Below, piece by piece: positions 21,623-34,566 of a DNA stretch of 64,000 bases (position 1 is the stretch's first letter; every line of letters begins with the position of its first letter). Position numbers and translations under genes: made by a program. This stretch comes from Helopsaltes ochotensis (Eukaryota; Chordata; Aves; Passeriformes; Locustellidae), in NCBI GenBank assembly GCA_013400155.1, contig VXBM01000022.1, positions 310,251-374,250 on the forward strand. The letters are read 5' to 3'. A model generated the notes under the pieces. It saw only the letters and a program-made list of their open reading frames with translations. It had not been told where the DNA came from and ran no database searches.

Positions 21623-24600
21623 GGCTATCTGCAAAGGCAGCATTACTTCTTGTGCATGTCCATTTGCAGGTCTGTCCCTGGAGTGGCACTCTCAGCATGT
21701 TTTCATTCCTGCTATTCTTATTTTTAAGCTACCTTAAGTAAGTTTTTTTCCTAAGAAGAAGGGCTTCTTGGAGAATATTAGAAATGACATTTTTCATGTT
21801 GTTTTTCAAAGAACATGATACAAATAATATAATAATGTGATATTTTGTACTTCTGTAGAAATCTGCATTTCTCAATGCTATTCTCAACAACAAAACCATT
21901 TTCTAATGTATGTCTTTACACAAGTGGATAAGCACAAATCTAGGCCTGATTCTTCACTTTCTTGTATTGACTTTGCCCTTGTAAATATGTTGATTTCACT
22001 AAAGAAAATGAGCCTTTTTTTTCCTGCCTGGTGAAGAAACTGACTTCCTTGGATCCCTGCCTATGCTCATCACATCATACCAGGAAGGGCTGGAGGGTGC
22101 ATTATGGGCAGTACGGGCTGGTGACAGAAAGTGTCAGAGCCTAAGTCACTGTGTGAAGGAAGGGGATGTGTAAAATTTTCCCTGGGCTTTCCAGGCAGTA
22201 GTGGTCTTTACATCATGCCTTGCTGAGCAGGAATGTAGACATATGCAGAGAGAAAAGCTGTGCATGCACATTTTTCTTCCGTCATAATAAATACTGTATG
22301 TTGGAGGTATGGCTAAGTAAGAGCAATCTGAAGATGATCAGGAGGACAATGTGTAATCGGCCTCCATAAAACTCTCTGCTCTTGTTCTCCAGATACCATC
22401 TCTGGCATTTGTGGTTGTGGACTATCTTAGGGTGGGGACAGAAATCACGTGCAGAAGTATTAGGAAAGTTTATTACTTAAAAAAAATGCAAAGACAAGAT
22501 TGTTTCCCTCCTGACCTGATGTAGTTTAAGAATCATGCTGCCCTTTAACTTCTTGAATGATGCAGTAACGTGGCTAAATATTTTATTTCCTTCTGAAATG
22601 TCTTTTATGAGAGAGAAAAAATTTTCTCTTAGGTGACGCGGGACAGTAAATCTTTGAGAAATTCTGGCACAGTTGTTTGTACCTGTATGCAACACTGTCT
22701 TTGCTAAGGAGTTTTGTACAAAATAGTTTAGGTTCACATACTCTGTGATATAAGAACTTCTATGTGTCAAAGAGGCTGAAGCTTGGCTCAGATATGGTAC
22801 TAGAAGAAGCAGTTACAGAAGCAAGACACAGCAAGAGCATCTTGCTTGACACACTTGGCATACTTGGCATGGACATACTTGTAGGGATCCACATGTTGAA
22901 CATCTGGCCAAAAGAAGTCACAAGTTGCAGATGTTCTAGGAAAAGTCAACATGTCTGCACTTGTTACTAGGTGACACACACACTTTATCTGCAGACAGTA
23001 AGAGGGACATTCTTCTCCCAGAAATATGTTTTGGAAGCAGAAGTTGAGGCTGGTCATGGCCAGGAGCCAACTCATTCTTTAACAGGAGTCATTTTTCCCA
23101 TTGAAGAGATCCCGGATCCTCATACGAGTTTTCTCAATAGAACAGCTTGATTTCCTCTCACTGTGCTTGTAATAGGTTAAGACTGAGTATAAGAAATAGA
23201 TTTCATTTCTACAGTTTTACAACATTACAGTGATCTTCTTTCACTCTTGTTCATTGCTGCTGTTAAATTCAGAACACATAGAGACAATAATAGGGCTATT
23301 TTTTCAGAGTAATTTACATCTGCTGAAGGGTGCGTGCCTCCAGCACGTGCAATTCTGACATAGATACCACTACTGGTGTGCTCTGTTAGAAGCTGAAAGA
23401 GTTTTAAAATTTGTTTCCTTATACTACCTTGAGTCTTTGAGAGCTGTGTCTATTTCAAACCAGATAGAGATATCTCGAACTTGCTAGAATTTTCTGCATT
23501 TTCTTTGTTGTTCTTCCTTCTCTAAAGTTTGTATACATATGCTTTTGGATGTTCATGTTTACCCTGTGTTTCAATATTTGTTTCTCCATTGTACTTCTCA
23601 CGTTGTCAGGTAGATCAAATAGCAACTACTTTGTTCTTGCTTCTTGCTTAAGTTAAGCTTTGCTTATTAAGCTCAATCAGTCCCGAATACTAGCAAGCTG
23701 TTGCTTCTCTGCATAATATCATCAGCACACTTAAATGAGCTACTATACAAGCTATGTCAGGTTTTCTGAATTTTCTAGTGGCTATTCATTATCTAGCAAT
23801 AAAACCAGAACAAAAATCACAACCTTCCTAGTCTATATTTATTTCTTATATTTTTTTTGTCCCCTCAAGATCATAACTGTTGATATACAAAAATTAATTG
23901 ATTGTTTGTATATGCTTATGTATCATCAGGAAGAAATGCTCAGTATTCAAAAGACACTGACATTTTGTTTCAAGGCTGTAGGTAGCTTTGTCCAGGCTTC
24001 TTAGTCTAGGATCTCCATTTGAAGCAATACTCTTCACAGTTCAGCTGAGTTTTTTCCTGTCCAATAGCGAATTTGGAAGTTGGTGACCTTTTTTGTATCT
24101 TCTTCCTTAGCATTTTATCTGTAAGGCAGATACATCTTTTACTTTTGGTAAGCTCAAATCTCTATAGCCCTAAAGAGGTCATCCTTCAACTGGCAACATT
24201 TCTTTTGTTGCCTGGAAAAAAATTGCTGATTTTATCCCTTATGTTTACCTCCTCACTCTGAAGGAATTGATTTCAAAGGCTTAATTGCCTGCTTATCACC
24301 AATTATGATTTAATGTTTTCCTTTTTTTTTTTTTTTTTTTAAATGCAGAATTTAGGGCATTATTTTTACCATTGTTATATTTACTAAGGTAAAACAGGAA
24401 AAGAATCATGCAGTTAAAGTATGAAAACAGTGTCTGCAATTTCCTCATAAGTATATTCCTGTAATTTGTGGCATATTTTGAATGTTTCTGTGGAACTTAA
24501 TCTACTCTTGAGCAAGTGTTGATTGATTACTACTAGAACAGGGCTTTTGGCAAGAAGGAAGGTTAACATTGGCAAGTTTCTTGATGATTACTAGAGTGTG

Positions 24601-26883
24601 AAAACCAACACAAATGCATGCATTATGCAAAGAGCTCAGTCTCAAACCACATGCATGTGTTTCTCTTGGAACTGATTATAGAAGTCAGTTACACTATTTA
24701 ATGAGAAAAATAAAATTAGAATTGGTAATATTTAATGCTGAAATATCTAAAAGGGGTGAAATTAATTTCAAAATAATGCCACCACTATGTGTAGGAGGTC
24801 TTCATCTGCTACATTTGTTGCTAAGATGTCTCCTATCCCTTTCCCTTTTCTTTAATGGTTCTAATATGGTATTTTTTGGAAGAGCTTCCTTTTGGATTTT
24901 TTGTCTTTGATTATTTAATTATAATTCTGGTCCAGACATTTCAGTGAAATGAACATTTACAATTTGGTGAGGGTTTTTAATTAAGAAAGATTAAATGCAT
25001 TTACAAGAAAAAGTGGAAGAATTTTGATCTTGAAATAGAAGGAATAATTTCTTGATAAAATACCAACAAAAATGCAATGAAAATAAGATAAAACTATTTA
25101 GGTATAGGACAGTGTCTACTGTTATATTGGTATCTACAAAACACAGGATAGAACACTGGTGTCCAGGAGAAGATCTAATCTTGGATTGCCATTTTGCTGA
25201 GAATGATATCTGGAGAAAAAAATTCATTGTTTGATATTGATTCTTTCTCCAAATCCATTGTAGCTGCATGTCACTTGGCAACATTTCAGTTTTGTCCAGC
25301 AAGGCATAACTTCCTACATAGGGACTGTGCCATCTTCTGGTTTCCTACATCTTCCTCTGACCTGTGCCTTCCTTATCCTCTTCACCTCACCAGTGCCAAA
25401 GTGATGCATCAGTTTGACTCTGTCATCAGTTACTCAAAAGTGAGGAAATGAGCTAGAAGTTATTCAACATCTTCTAGACCTTTTTTTTTGAGATAACAGA
25501 AAATATTCTTTAACAAATGTCTTTTTCTGTCCACTGGTCATTGAGTAAGCAGCTTGTACTGTGTTGTCCAGATTTTTAAATACCTAAAATTATAGCAAAT
25601 GAATCTTACCCATCATGTTTTAAATCAGAAATCCTAATCTTGGAATCATTATTCTTGGAGGAAACGTACTGTTACAGATGGAGATTTACATGTTCCTAGT
25701 AAACAGACTTTTGGGGATCCAGACTCAGAATCTGACAGTCTGTGATTAATGAACATAAATGGGTGTCACGCAGCAGTAGAATCAGTAGGCTCTCTTTAAA
25801 ATAGCCAATTGCTCATGGAAAATGCTTTTTTATAGTCTTTACCTGGAGTTTGTAGATATTCAGACTTTAACCATGAAAAAAGCCTGTAAAAAATGTTTTC
25901 CCCAAAAAGGCTCAACATACTAGCTTGAGACAAAGATATTGTTTTTCAGGATATGGAGGAAAACATTATGAATGCATTTTGCATTTTTTTTTTTGCTGTG
26001 GTACTTGACTGTATTGTGGTTTGCTAGACATTCTTGTCTGAGTATCTTAAGGTCTGGAGATTTTCAAGGAAATCTAGGGCAGCATGTGGATTTTAGAGCA
26101 CTTAGAAAATCTGATGATAAACAATAAGGTCATCTTGACATTTAATGTGATGGTGCTGCAAAGCAGGAAAAACATCTGTATTCATTCATGAAAGTATACA
26201 TAGGTGTTTTATTTTGAAAATTGCGTCTGCAGCTGCACATGAGGATTTTGATCTGTATTTCCACCTTTATTTAGATTACTCAGGAGGTCATGTTCTCTTC
26301 AGAAATTCCTGTGTTGTCTTAAGAAACTGGTGGCTGTTGTTTGACCTTGTTTAAAAAACACAGAGTAATTACCAAGAAGAGGATCAACTAGCAAAGTTTG
26401 CCTGTAAAAAAAGACTAGGTGAGAGCGGCTTATTCAGTTCTTCAATTAAATGGAATAACTGAAGTATTTCCATTAGGATCTGAGCATCAAAGATAATTAA
26501 AACTATGAAGCCCTAGTTTATGTGGAGAGGGGCGATTTTGTTAATCATGGATTCCCATCAAACTGAGTTGGGAAACAGTTAAATATTGAATGACATGGAG
26601 AATAATATAGCTATTTATGGAACTACATCACACCTTCAGATACTACTGTATCACGTCTATAGCCTGAGATCTTACATGTTTTGAGGTAGGGAAGAGATTT
26701 CTGTGGATAGATTGAGGCACAAGACAATGGGGCCAAGACTAAAAAAAAAAAGTTGGCGTGGCTGAATGAATTCTCTGGTTTTCCATTATTTTTCCAAGGG
26801 GGTATTGTATTCAGAACTTAGCTCTCTACAAGAAGTAATATTATGCATTGTTATGCATTTGTTGCCCCTTCACCAGCTTCACA
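21623..26883. other. Unassigned AT-rich DNA
   Basis: No gene or repeat family recognised. A poly-T run occurs at 24321-24341. The minus-strand frame at 22800-23075 is cysteine-rich but matches nothing I know and is within the length expected by chance. Confidence 0.5.
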
Positions 26884-29580
26884 GTCAGAACATAACATCA
26901 GAACATAACATCATAACATAACAAGTCATAAAAAGGCTTGGATTGAAAGAGACCTTAAAAATCATCCAGTTCCAATCACTCTACTGTGGGCAAGGCACCT
27001 TACACCTTACACTTTGAGCAATACAGGTTGCTCAAAGCCCCATCCAGCCTGGCCTTAAACACTTATCAGGATGAGGCCTCTATAGCTTCTCAGGGAAACC
27101 TGTCCCAGTGCCTCACTATCCTCACAGTAAAGAATTTCTTCCTAACATCTAATTACTCTCTTTCAGTTTGAAGACATTGCCTCTTGTTCTGTAACTACAG
27201 GCTTTTGTAGAAAGTCCTTCCCTTCAGGTACTTGAATGGAACCCCAGATGAGGTCACGCCAAAGCCTTCTCTTTTCTAGGCTGAACAGTCCCAACTTTCC
27301 CAGCCTTTCCCCGTGGGAGATGTGCTCCAACCACCATGGAGCACTTGCTTGAAGAGATTGATGTCCTTCCTGTGATGGGGCCCCAGAGCTGGATGCAGCA
27401 CTCCAGGTGGGGTCTCACCAGAGTGGAGCAGTGGGGCAGAATCCCCTCCCTTGCCAGCTGGCCGCACTGCTCTTGATGCAGCCCAGGACACAATTGGCTT
27501 TCTGGGCTGGGAGGGCACTTTGCCTGCTCATGTCCAGCCTCTCATGCCAGGTCCTTCTTGGCAGGGCTGCTCTGGATCTGTGCCTCCCCCCAGCCTTCTG
27601 TTGATACAGGGGTTGCCCTGACCCAGCTGCAGCACCTTGCACTTGGTCCTGTTAAAACTCATGGCATTTCCACCAGCCCACTTCTTGGGCTTGTCCAGGT
27701 CCCTCTGGATGGCATCCCATCCTTAAGGTGTGTCAAATGCACCACTCAGCTTGGTGTCATTTGCAAATTTGCTGAGGGTGCACTTGAACCCTTTCTCTGT
27801 CATTAAATAACGCGGGCCCCCGTGCTGACCCCTGAGGGACACCACTTGTCACTGATGCCGTCGGGACCCTGAGCCATTGACCACTATCCTATGGGTGTGA
27901 CTGTCCAAAAAACTGCTTATCCATCAAATCCATCTCTTTCCAATTTAGAGAGGATGTTGTAGAGTGCCATGGCAAAAGCTTTAGAGAAGCCCAGATAAAT
28001 GATAGCTGTTAGCCCTTCCCTTGTTCACTAGTGTAGTCACTCTGTGGTCACAGAAGGTCACTAGGCTGGTAAGGCAGGACTTGCCCTTGGAGAAACTGCT
28101 AGTGTCTCAAATCACCTCTTTGTCCTTCATATGCCTTAACACAGCTTCTAAGAGGATCTGTTCCATGACTTTCCCAGGCACAGAGGGGAGGCTGACAGAT
28201 GGGGATGGGTGGTTCTCAGGGTCCTTCTTTCTACCCTTTTCAAGGTGGGTACAACACTTCTTTTTCCAGTCACCTGGGACTTCACCTGACTGCCATGACT
28301 TTTCAAATATGATGGAGAGTAGCATAGCAACTACATCAGCCAATTCCCTCAGGACTCTGGGATGCATCTTATAAGGTCCTACGGACTTATATACATTCAG
28401 GTTCTTCAGGTAGTCATGGACCTGATCTTTACTTATAGAGGAGGGACTTTGCTTCCCCAGTCCCCATCCCACTGTCCATCCAGTCCAGAAGCATGGAAAG
28501 AGAGGTTGTTATTGAAGACTGAGGCAAATTGTTGAGTGCCTCAGCCTTCTCTTCCTCTGTAGTTACCAGTTTATCAGCGCTGTTTATTAGGGGGTTTACA
28601 CCTTCTTTGACCTTTCTTTTCTGGTTAACATACGTGTAGAAAGACCTCCTGTTACTCTTTGTGTACCTTATCAAGTTCAGTTCCAGTTTCTCCTTGGCCT
28701 TCCTCACCCCATCCTTGCACAAGCGACCTTCACCTCTATGCTCTGTCCTTGTTTCCACTGCCTGTGGATTTGCTTCTTTGCCTTTAATGGGACCAGCAGG
28801 TCCCTACTCAGCCATGCCGGGCTTTTGCCTTCCTTGCCCTATTTTGTGCTCCTGGGCATTTCCACCCCTTGTGCTCTATGGAAGACTTCCCCAAAGACCT
28901 GCCAGCTCTGATCTGCTCCCTTGTCCCAGAGGTCAGTCTCCCAGGGGATCCTACTGACTGTCTTCTGGAAGAGCTGGAAATTTGCTTTCCTAAAGTTCAG
29001 GGGCCTACTATACTGTATACCTGATCCATATCCCTCAGGACTACAAATTCCACCAGTGCATGATCACTGCCACTCAGGCTGTCTCCAACCTTAATGTTCC
29101 TGCTTACCTTGTGTATGTTGGTGACCATCAGATCCAGGAACACACTCCCTCTGCTAGGGCTGTCTCTTAGCTGGCTTAAGAAATTATGCTCCATGCATTC
29201 CAGGAGTCTCCTGGATTGCCTACTCCTTGCTGTGAAACTTTCCCAGCAGATGTTGGGGTGTTTGAAGTCCCCCAGCAGGACAAGAGCCTGCAAACATGAT
29301 GCCTCCTGTAGCTGGACCACGAACGTTTTGTCAGGCTCCTCTTGATCAGGGGCCTGTAAGTAGACATGGAAAGTGAGTTTCCCCTTCTTGCCTCAGACTC
29401 TAGTTCTTACCCACAGGCTTTTGACCTGCTTGTGGCTGTTCTTCAAAGACAAGTCTTCACACTCATTTCACCTTTTTCACATAACTTTCTAGCAGCTCAT
29501 GTCTTCAAATTCCTCCTGCTGCCCATGCTCCATGCATTGGTGTAAAGGCACCTCAGCCAGGCTGTTGGATGTGTTGCCCT
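26884..29580 (-). mobile_element. CR1 LINE, long antisense copy (about 2.7 kb)
   Basis: The largest transposon in the window. On the plus strand it runs backwards from a decayed octamer tail (26884-26930, repeated AGAACATAACATC), through the 3' UTR (AAAGAGACCTTAAAAATCATCCA, GCAACCTGTCCCAGTGCCTCAC-like text, GCCCCAGAGCTGGATGCAGC, CTCCAGGTGGGGTCTCACCAG), into ORF2: RT C-terminus, RT palm, RT fingers, linker and the C-terminal half of the endonuclease near 29000-29320. The left boundary is clear. The right (5') boundary is approximate, because similarity fades after about 29560. ORF1 and the 5' UTR are absent. It is non-functional (see the ORF2 entry). Confidence 0.93.
27254..29320 (-). pseudogene. 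CR1 ORF2 remnant (endonuclease-reverse transcriptase)
   Basis: In order on the minus strand: the APE-type endonuclease C-terminus (29320-28997; LLGDFKHPNICW and, at 29068-29060, the S-D-H motif), the EN-RT linker (28758-28429; SFYTYVNQKRK), RT fingers (28472-28107; MHPRVLRELADV, SGEVPGDWKK, PGKVMEQILLEAV), motif A (near 27991-27968), the box equivalent to FADD (27767-27756) and the C-terminal region (27642-27254; QKANCVLGCIK, LVRPHLECCIQLWGP). These lie in several frames, so the ORF is broken by frameshifts and stops; one is visible near 27450. Active-site positions are also lost: GDFN reads GDFK, motif A has Gly for Asp and FADD reads FAND. The intact protein would nick DNA and copy CR1 RNA by target-primed reverse transcription; this copy cannot. 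Confidence 0.9.
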
Positions 29581-32500
29581 CCTAGAGAAACAATCCTTAA
29601 GTAATTTGAGATATTTTTCTGGTGTTTTCCAGTTGGCTTCTGTTACCTCAGGAGTCCCTGATGCGTATATCAAAGAATGATGGAATTATTATAGTAAGAT
29701 ATATTTAGACTTGCATTAAGTTCCCAAATCTATGATGCTTTAATTTTCAGATCATGCATAAGGTAAATTACGTAGATTGACCATTTACTTTTAAGTGAGG
29801 AAGATTTGACTTGCATGCGATATAAGGGCATTGCTGATATAAGTTGAGTATTTGTTGTGTAAATATAGTTTATGTAAACAATGTTCAAGTCCAGACTGCT
29901 AACATAAACCAGGCTTCTAGACTTGTGTTTATAATTAAATCTGTGAGCCACTTCATAGTCAGATGACAGAGTGCTGAAATGTAGAGACCTTAAAAAAATA
30001 TATAATTCTTATATAAGTGGAAATTGTAAAATGGTAAAGATCATCTAGATACTCTTTATATTTGTTTAAAGTAAAGACAAAAAAACATGTTTACTTAGAG
30101 ATGGGTTCAGCTTTTGAGCTTACCATTCTGAAATCTAAAATGCTCTTGATTGATAATGTTTTGTCACCAGTTTTATGAAATCTTATGGAAACTTTGCCTG
30201 TTACATAACAATAAGGTAAGTGTGATTAGAAATTTTACAAACAAAATTGACAATGGCCCAATTCTCTTTCAGTTTTCAGAGTTTCAAGTCAGAAATTCAA
30301 TTTCAGTTTACAGAGAGACTCCTTTGACCTAACAGATTTGTTGTCATGCAGTTGAGGGCAAGACTGGAGCAGAAGGGCATACTGGGAAATTCATTCTCCT
30401 GGCTTCATATAAAAGGAGGTGATTCTGAGATAATGTGATTGTCGCATAATAGATAATTGTCACTTATGTTGTAAAATCCACTATTGTGCCCTCCTCTGTA
30501 TAAGGCTAGAACTGAGCCCAGTGTTTCTATTTTAAGTATTGAAATAGAGAGTCTAATTAGATTAGATGTACGTATGTATTATTCCTACACCAGAGTAATA
30601 ACTCTTTCAGAAAACTTGCACTTGTGTAACACGTTTATTTAGCCTTTTGTAGATGTATTATCTAACTATTGCTTTTATGGTTCAGGCCATGGATTATTAA
30701 TTGAAACAGTAAAATAAGCAATCATCTTTGGTTGCCATAGCAAAGATACCCAAAATATAGTTGCTGAGGAAACCATACTGAGAATATACACAATATATAA
30801 CCTAATGATATTGATATACAGCTTTAAGGGTACAAGAACATAAAATATACTTGTTCTCTTGTTGGAAGATTGAATATTGATCTGATACATGTTCATTGAT
30901 TTGTTTTTGAAAGTATTCCTGTTACATGTAAAGACAACTTATTTAACTATCAAATGTTACATGTCTGTTAATCTTTAGACTTTGTCATGATTTAAAAAAA
31001 ACCCCCTTCATTAGGAGAAGAAATAAACTTTGGAAAAGGATCATAAATGGATGAAAATTGAACAAAGATCATCATGATTGATGCTGCTTTTGTAATACAA
31101 ATAAACAGCAATGACAAGAATAAGAATAATGAGAATTATAATCTTTCCTTGCAGCCTTGTGGTACTTATTTCTAACATCTGGAATAACCTAGAATGACCT
31201 TCCATATCCAGTGTGGGCACTGTAATATATATAACATATTTTCTGACAAAGGGATTTATTATAACAATTTTTAATATGCTTCCAGTACAGAAGACTCCAG
31301 AATATCCCATGTTCAGAATATCCCTCATTCAGAAATTGCAACCTGTTCAAGGGCTTTGCTCCTCCATTGTTGGTAAGATTTTCCCAGTGTCCACCATGAG
31401 TATTTATTGCTGCAGCATAAGCTGTTTCCAAGTTGGTTGTAATTTGACTAAATAACCACAGTTTTCCATTTTAATTGACTTTTTATGCTTTATGCTTAGA
31501 TTGCTATCACTTTCTTGAAATTCTGTGTTCTGGATCTCATATTCAAACTGAAACCTAATCCATGTTAGTCTGAGCAAGGAGACTGTTTCTCTTGTCTTCA
31601 CGTATTCCTAATTATAAATCTTTACATGGCTGGATGTTTTTATCTTGTGGGTAGGACATTATCCATTATTCACTGATATTCAGTTTGTGATCCATTGTAA
31701 TACCTAAAATCTGTTTTTGAAGATCTGCTATCAAATTCAAATGCTGTACATCCTACATTTGTGTAGTCAATTATTACTATGAATAGGAACCTGCACTTAT
31801 TTATGGTGAATTGTTTCCTGTTTTCAGTAGATCATTTCTTGTTTGTTAAGGATATTTGAACTCTAATATTAGCCTAGATATACGCAGCCCCTTTTAGTTT
31901 TATCTTTCAGAAATACAATCACTGTAATAATGGAATAGAAACAACATAGGAAGCCATTCTATTTAATCTTCAGACTCTTGATGAAAATGTTGGTTAATAC
32001 TAGAGCCAGGACAGACAACAGTGGAACTTCTATACAACCTTCTGTGTTTGACTCTTAAATACTGTCAGTTGTTATCGAGCCTCCAGTTGTCCAACCAGTT
32101 TTGTATCAAGCAGTAGGAGATTGAGCAAGATCCACTTGGGTCTCTTCTGCAAAATCGCATCCCAGGTTATGTGGCTACACCAGATCAGGGCAGAGCTTGA
32201 GCACGGGCAGTTAAACCGTGAAAGATGACTACTGTCATGGTCTGTTTAGATCTCTCAAATCTACAGGTGAGGTGTTATGTGGAATAAACTATTATATGAG
32301 TTGGAAGAGAAAACAAACACAACCTGTAGGGGCTCTGTTCCCTTTGTCCACACTGGTCTAAAGTGAGTTCACAAATTCATCAGTTAGTTCTTGAAGTTTC
32401 TAACTTACTAGTACTCTAATTTATTACTTGCAGATCACAACTTGTAATTTGTGCACCTGTAAACAAAACAGTAATCTAGCCAATGGTGAGAGTGCTCATT

Positions 32501-33465
32501 CTTCCTCTTCCATCACAATGTAGCATCCCTTGTATCACACCAGGAAGCATGAAAGCTCCAGCTCTCCAGCTGCTGTTAGATCTGCTTCAAAAACTCCACG
32601 TGTAAGCTGAAATATTTACACTTTCAAGCTCGAAAGTTTTGTCTGTCCAATTTCCTTGAGTTAGCAGGTTCTGAAGAAAAGTGCCAGTAAATCAATGTGC
32701 AAGGATTGTGTCTGCAGGAGACAGCAAGCTGCAGGCGACAGTGGCTGTGTAATGAATGTAGTCCTTTCTGGCAGCCATGTCGTGCCTATGTGTTGCCATC
32801 ACTTTGACCTAATGGCATTGATCCCAGTGCTGTTGCAGGGCATGTGCAGCATGAGCTGTGTGCTGGCCAAAATCTGAGCAGGAGTTGAATGTAAGACTAT
32901 GGAGAAACTAGGGAGAAAGACAGAGGTTTGTCAAGTCACTGATAGCCGGTTGGTGCTCCTAAGCCTTGGCAGGTTATTTCTGGTATCCTTAGTGCTCTTC
33001 TGGATGACCAAAATAGGCCATAATCCTTGGATATCTTTTAGTGGCTTCTGAAGGGTGACACAGTTCTTGGTCTCCAGGTGGTGCCAGAGTGGCATTCAGG
33101 ATTATCTTGTGTCAGGCACATGCTTTAAAACAAGTTACTTCACACAAAGAACTGGTCACTCACAAAATTGTGAATAATTTTGCTGAAAAAAAATCAATAA
33201 GGATTTTTAAGAGCCTGAGCTTAGGACTTTGTACAGGTTTGTTGCCTTAATGCTCCCTAAACATAGCCTGAGTAGTCTGACATGGTTCTGAATTGTGTCA
33301 ATAAGTGATACATTAAAGATTCCCCAGGTACTGTGCCAAAGCAATATGACTGACCCAAATGGTTCCTTGAAAGCTTCTGGTTTATTGTGTCAGTGATCCA
33401 CAGATAATAAGTCTCTGGGGACCTTTTGAACCAGGTTTTTCAATTCATGAAGGAGTAAGGATCCT
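29581..33465. other. Unassigned AT-rich DNA
   Basis: No gene, RNA gene or clear repeat recognised. The frames are short. The 32100-33100 part is slightly GC-richer but has no identifiable element. Confidence 0.5.
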
Positions 33466-33502
33466 CAGATATGCCAAATCTAGGCAAACTTTGGCATATC
33501 TG
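33466..33502. other. Hairpin with perfect 13-bp arms
   Basis: CAGATATGCCAAA (33466-33478) and TTTGGCATATCTG (33490-33502) are exact reverse complements around an 11-base loop. It lies 33 bp before the LTR that begins at 33536 and is outside it. Confidence 0.93.
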
Positions 33503-33535
33503 GAAGCATATGTGAAGGGCTTGAAGCAATGTCTC

Positions 33536-34561
33536 TGTGCTGGGTTCACGTGGCCAGGTTTTGGTAGTGGGAGGGCTACAGGGGTGGCTTCTGCGAGAAG
33601 CTGCCAGAAGCTTCACCCAATGCCAGCCACCTCCAAGACAGACCCCCGTTGGCCAAGCCAAGCCAGTATTAAATGGTGCCAAATGCCTCTGTGATAATAT
33701 ATTGAAGAGGAAAAAAACTCCAAAATTATTTCACAGATGTAATTGAAGCCAGAAAAGAGTGAATATGTGAAAGGAACAGCCCTGAAGACACCAAGATCAG
33801 TGGAGAAGAAGGGGGGAGGAGCTACTTCAAACACCAGAGCCGATTCCCCTGCAGCCCATATAGTACCATGGGGATGCAGAGATCCACTTGCAGACTGTGG
33901 AGGACCCCACAGCAGAGCCTGTGAGGAGGCTGTGAATCTATGGGAGGCCTGTGCTGGAACAGGGACCTGCAGACCTGTGGAGAGAGGAGCCCATGCTGGA
34001 ACAGAGTTCCTGATAGGGCTTGTGATGCTGTGGGGGACCCACACTGGGGCAGGCTGTGCCTGAAGGATTGCACCCTGGGGAAGAGTGAACTGCAGCGGTG
34101 CAGTTCAGGGAGGACTGCTGTCTGTGGGATGGGCTCATGTTGGAGAAGTTCATGGAGAACTGTCTCTTGTGGGAGGGCCCCACACTGGAGCAGGGGCAGG
34201 ACTCCACACTGAGTGGTGGCAGAAACAACAGGTGATGAACTGACCATAGCCCCCATTCCCTGTCTCTCTGCCAGCTGTGGGGAGAAGGTAGAATTGCGTA
34301 GGAGGTGGGGGGGGGGAGAAGGTGTTTTTAAGATGTATTTTAACTCTCATTATTCTGCTCTGATTTTGTTAGTAATGAATTCAATTAATGTCCTCAAGTC
34401 TGTTTTACCCATGACAGTATTTGGTGGGTCATCTCTCTTGCAGACGTTATCTCAACCCATGAACGTTGCATTATGTTTTGTCTCCACCATCCAGTTGTGG
34501 AGGGGAGTGGTAGAGCAGCTCTGGTAGGTGTCTGGCATTCAGCCAGGATCAAACCACTACA
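33536..34561 (+). mobile_element. Solo ERV LTR, about 1.03 kb, plus strand
   Basis: Begins TGTGCTGGGTT and ends AAACCACTACA, i.e. TG..CA. The flanks are GTCTC (33531-33535) and ATCTC (34562-34566), a 5-bp target duplication with one mismatch, consistent with ERVL- or ERV1-like integration. U3 carries GTAGTGGGAGGGCTACAGGGGTGGCTTCTG and a TATA-like AATATATT near 33696. The middle holds degenerate repeats of about 30-40 bp around CACACTGGAGCAGG / CCCATGCTGGAACAG (about 33890-34200). A G-run is at 34306-34316. The poly-A site reads AATGAA (34375-34380) where AATAAA is expected. No internal proviral sequence flanks it, so it is a solo LTR from LTR-LTR recombination. Open frames within it are repeat artefacts. 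Confidence 0.88.
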
Positions 34562-34566
34562 ATCTC

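Noticed and set aside
22800..23075. Cysteine-rich minus-strand frame, considered as a small secreted protein
   Set aside because: No credible signal peptide followed by cleavage, no cysteine spacing of a known family, and an upstream in-frame stop. Length expected by chance.
28021..28374. 117-codon plus-strand frame
   Set aside because: It is antisense to the CR1 reverse-transcriptase finger region on the minus strand.
33613..34256. Overlapping 90-144-codon frames on both strands
   Set aside because: They lie wholly inside a solo LTR; its GC-rich internal repeats make all frames open.
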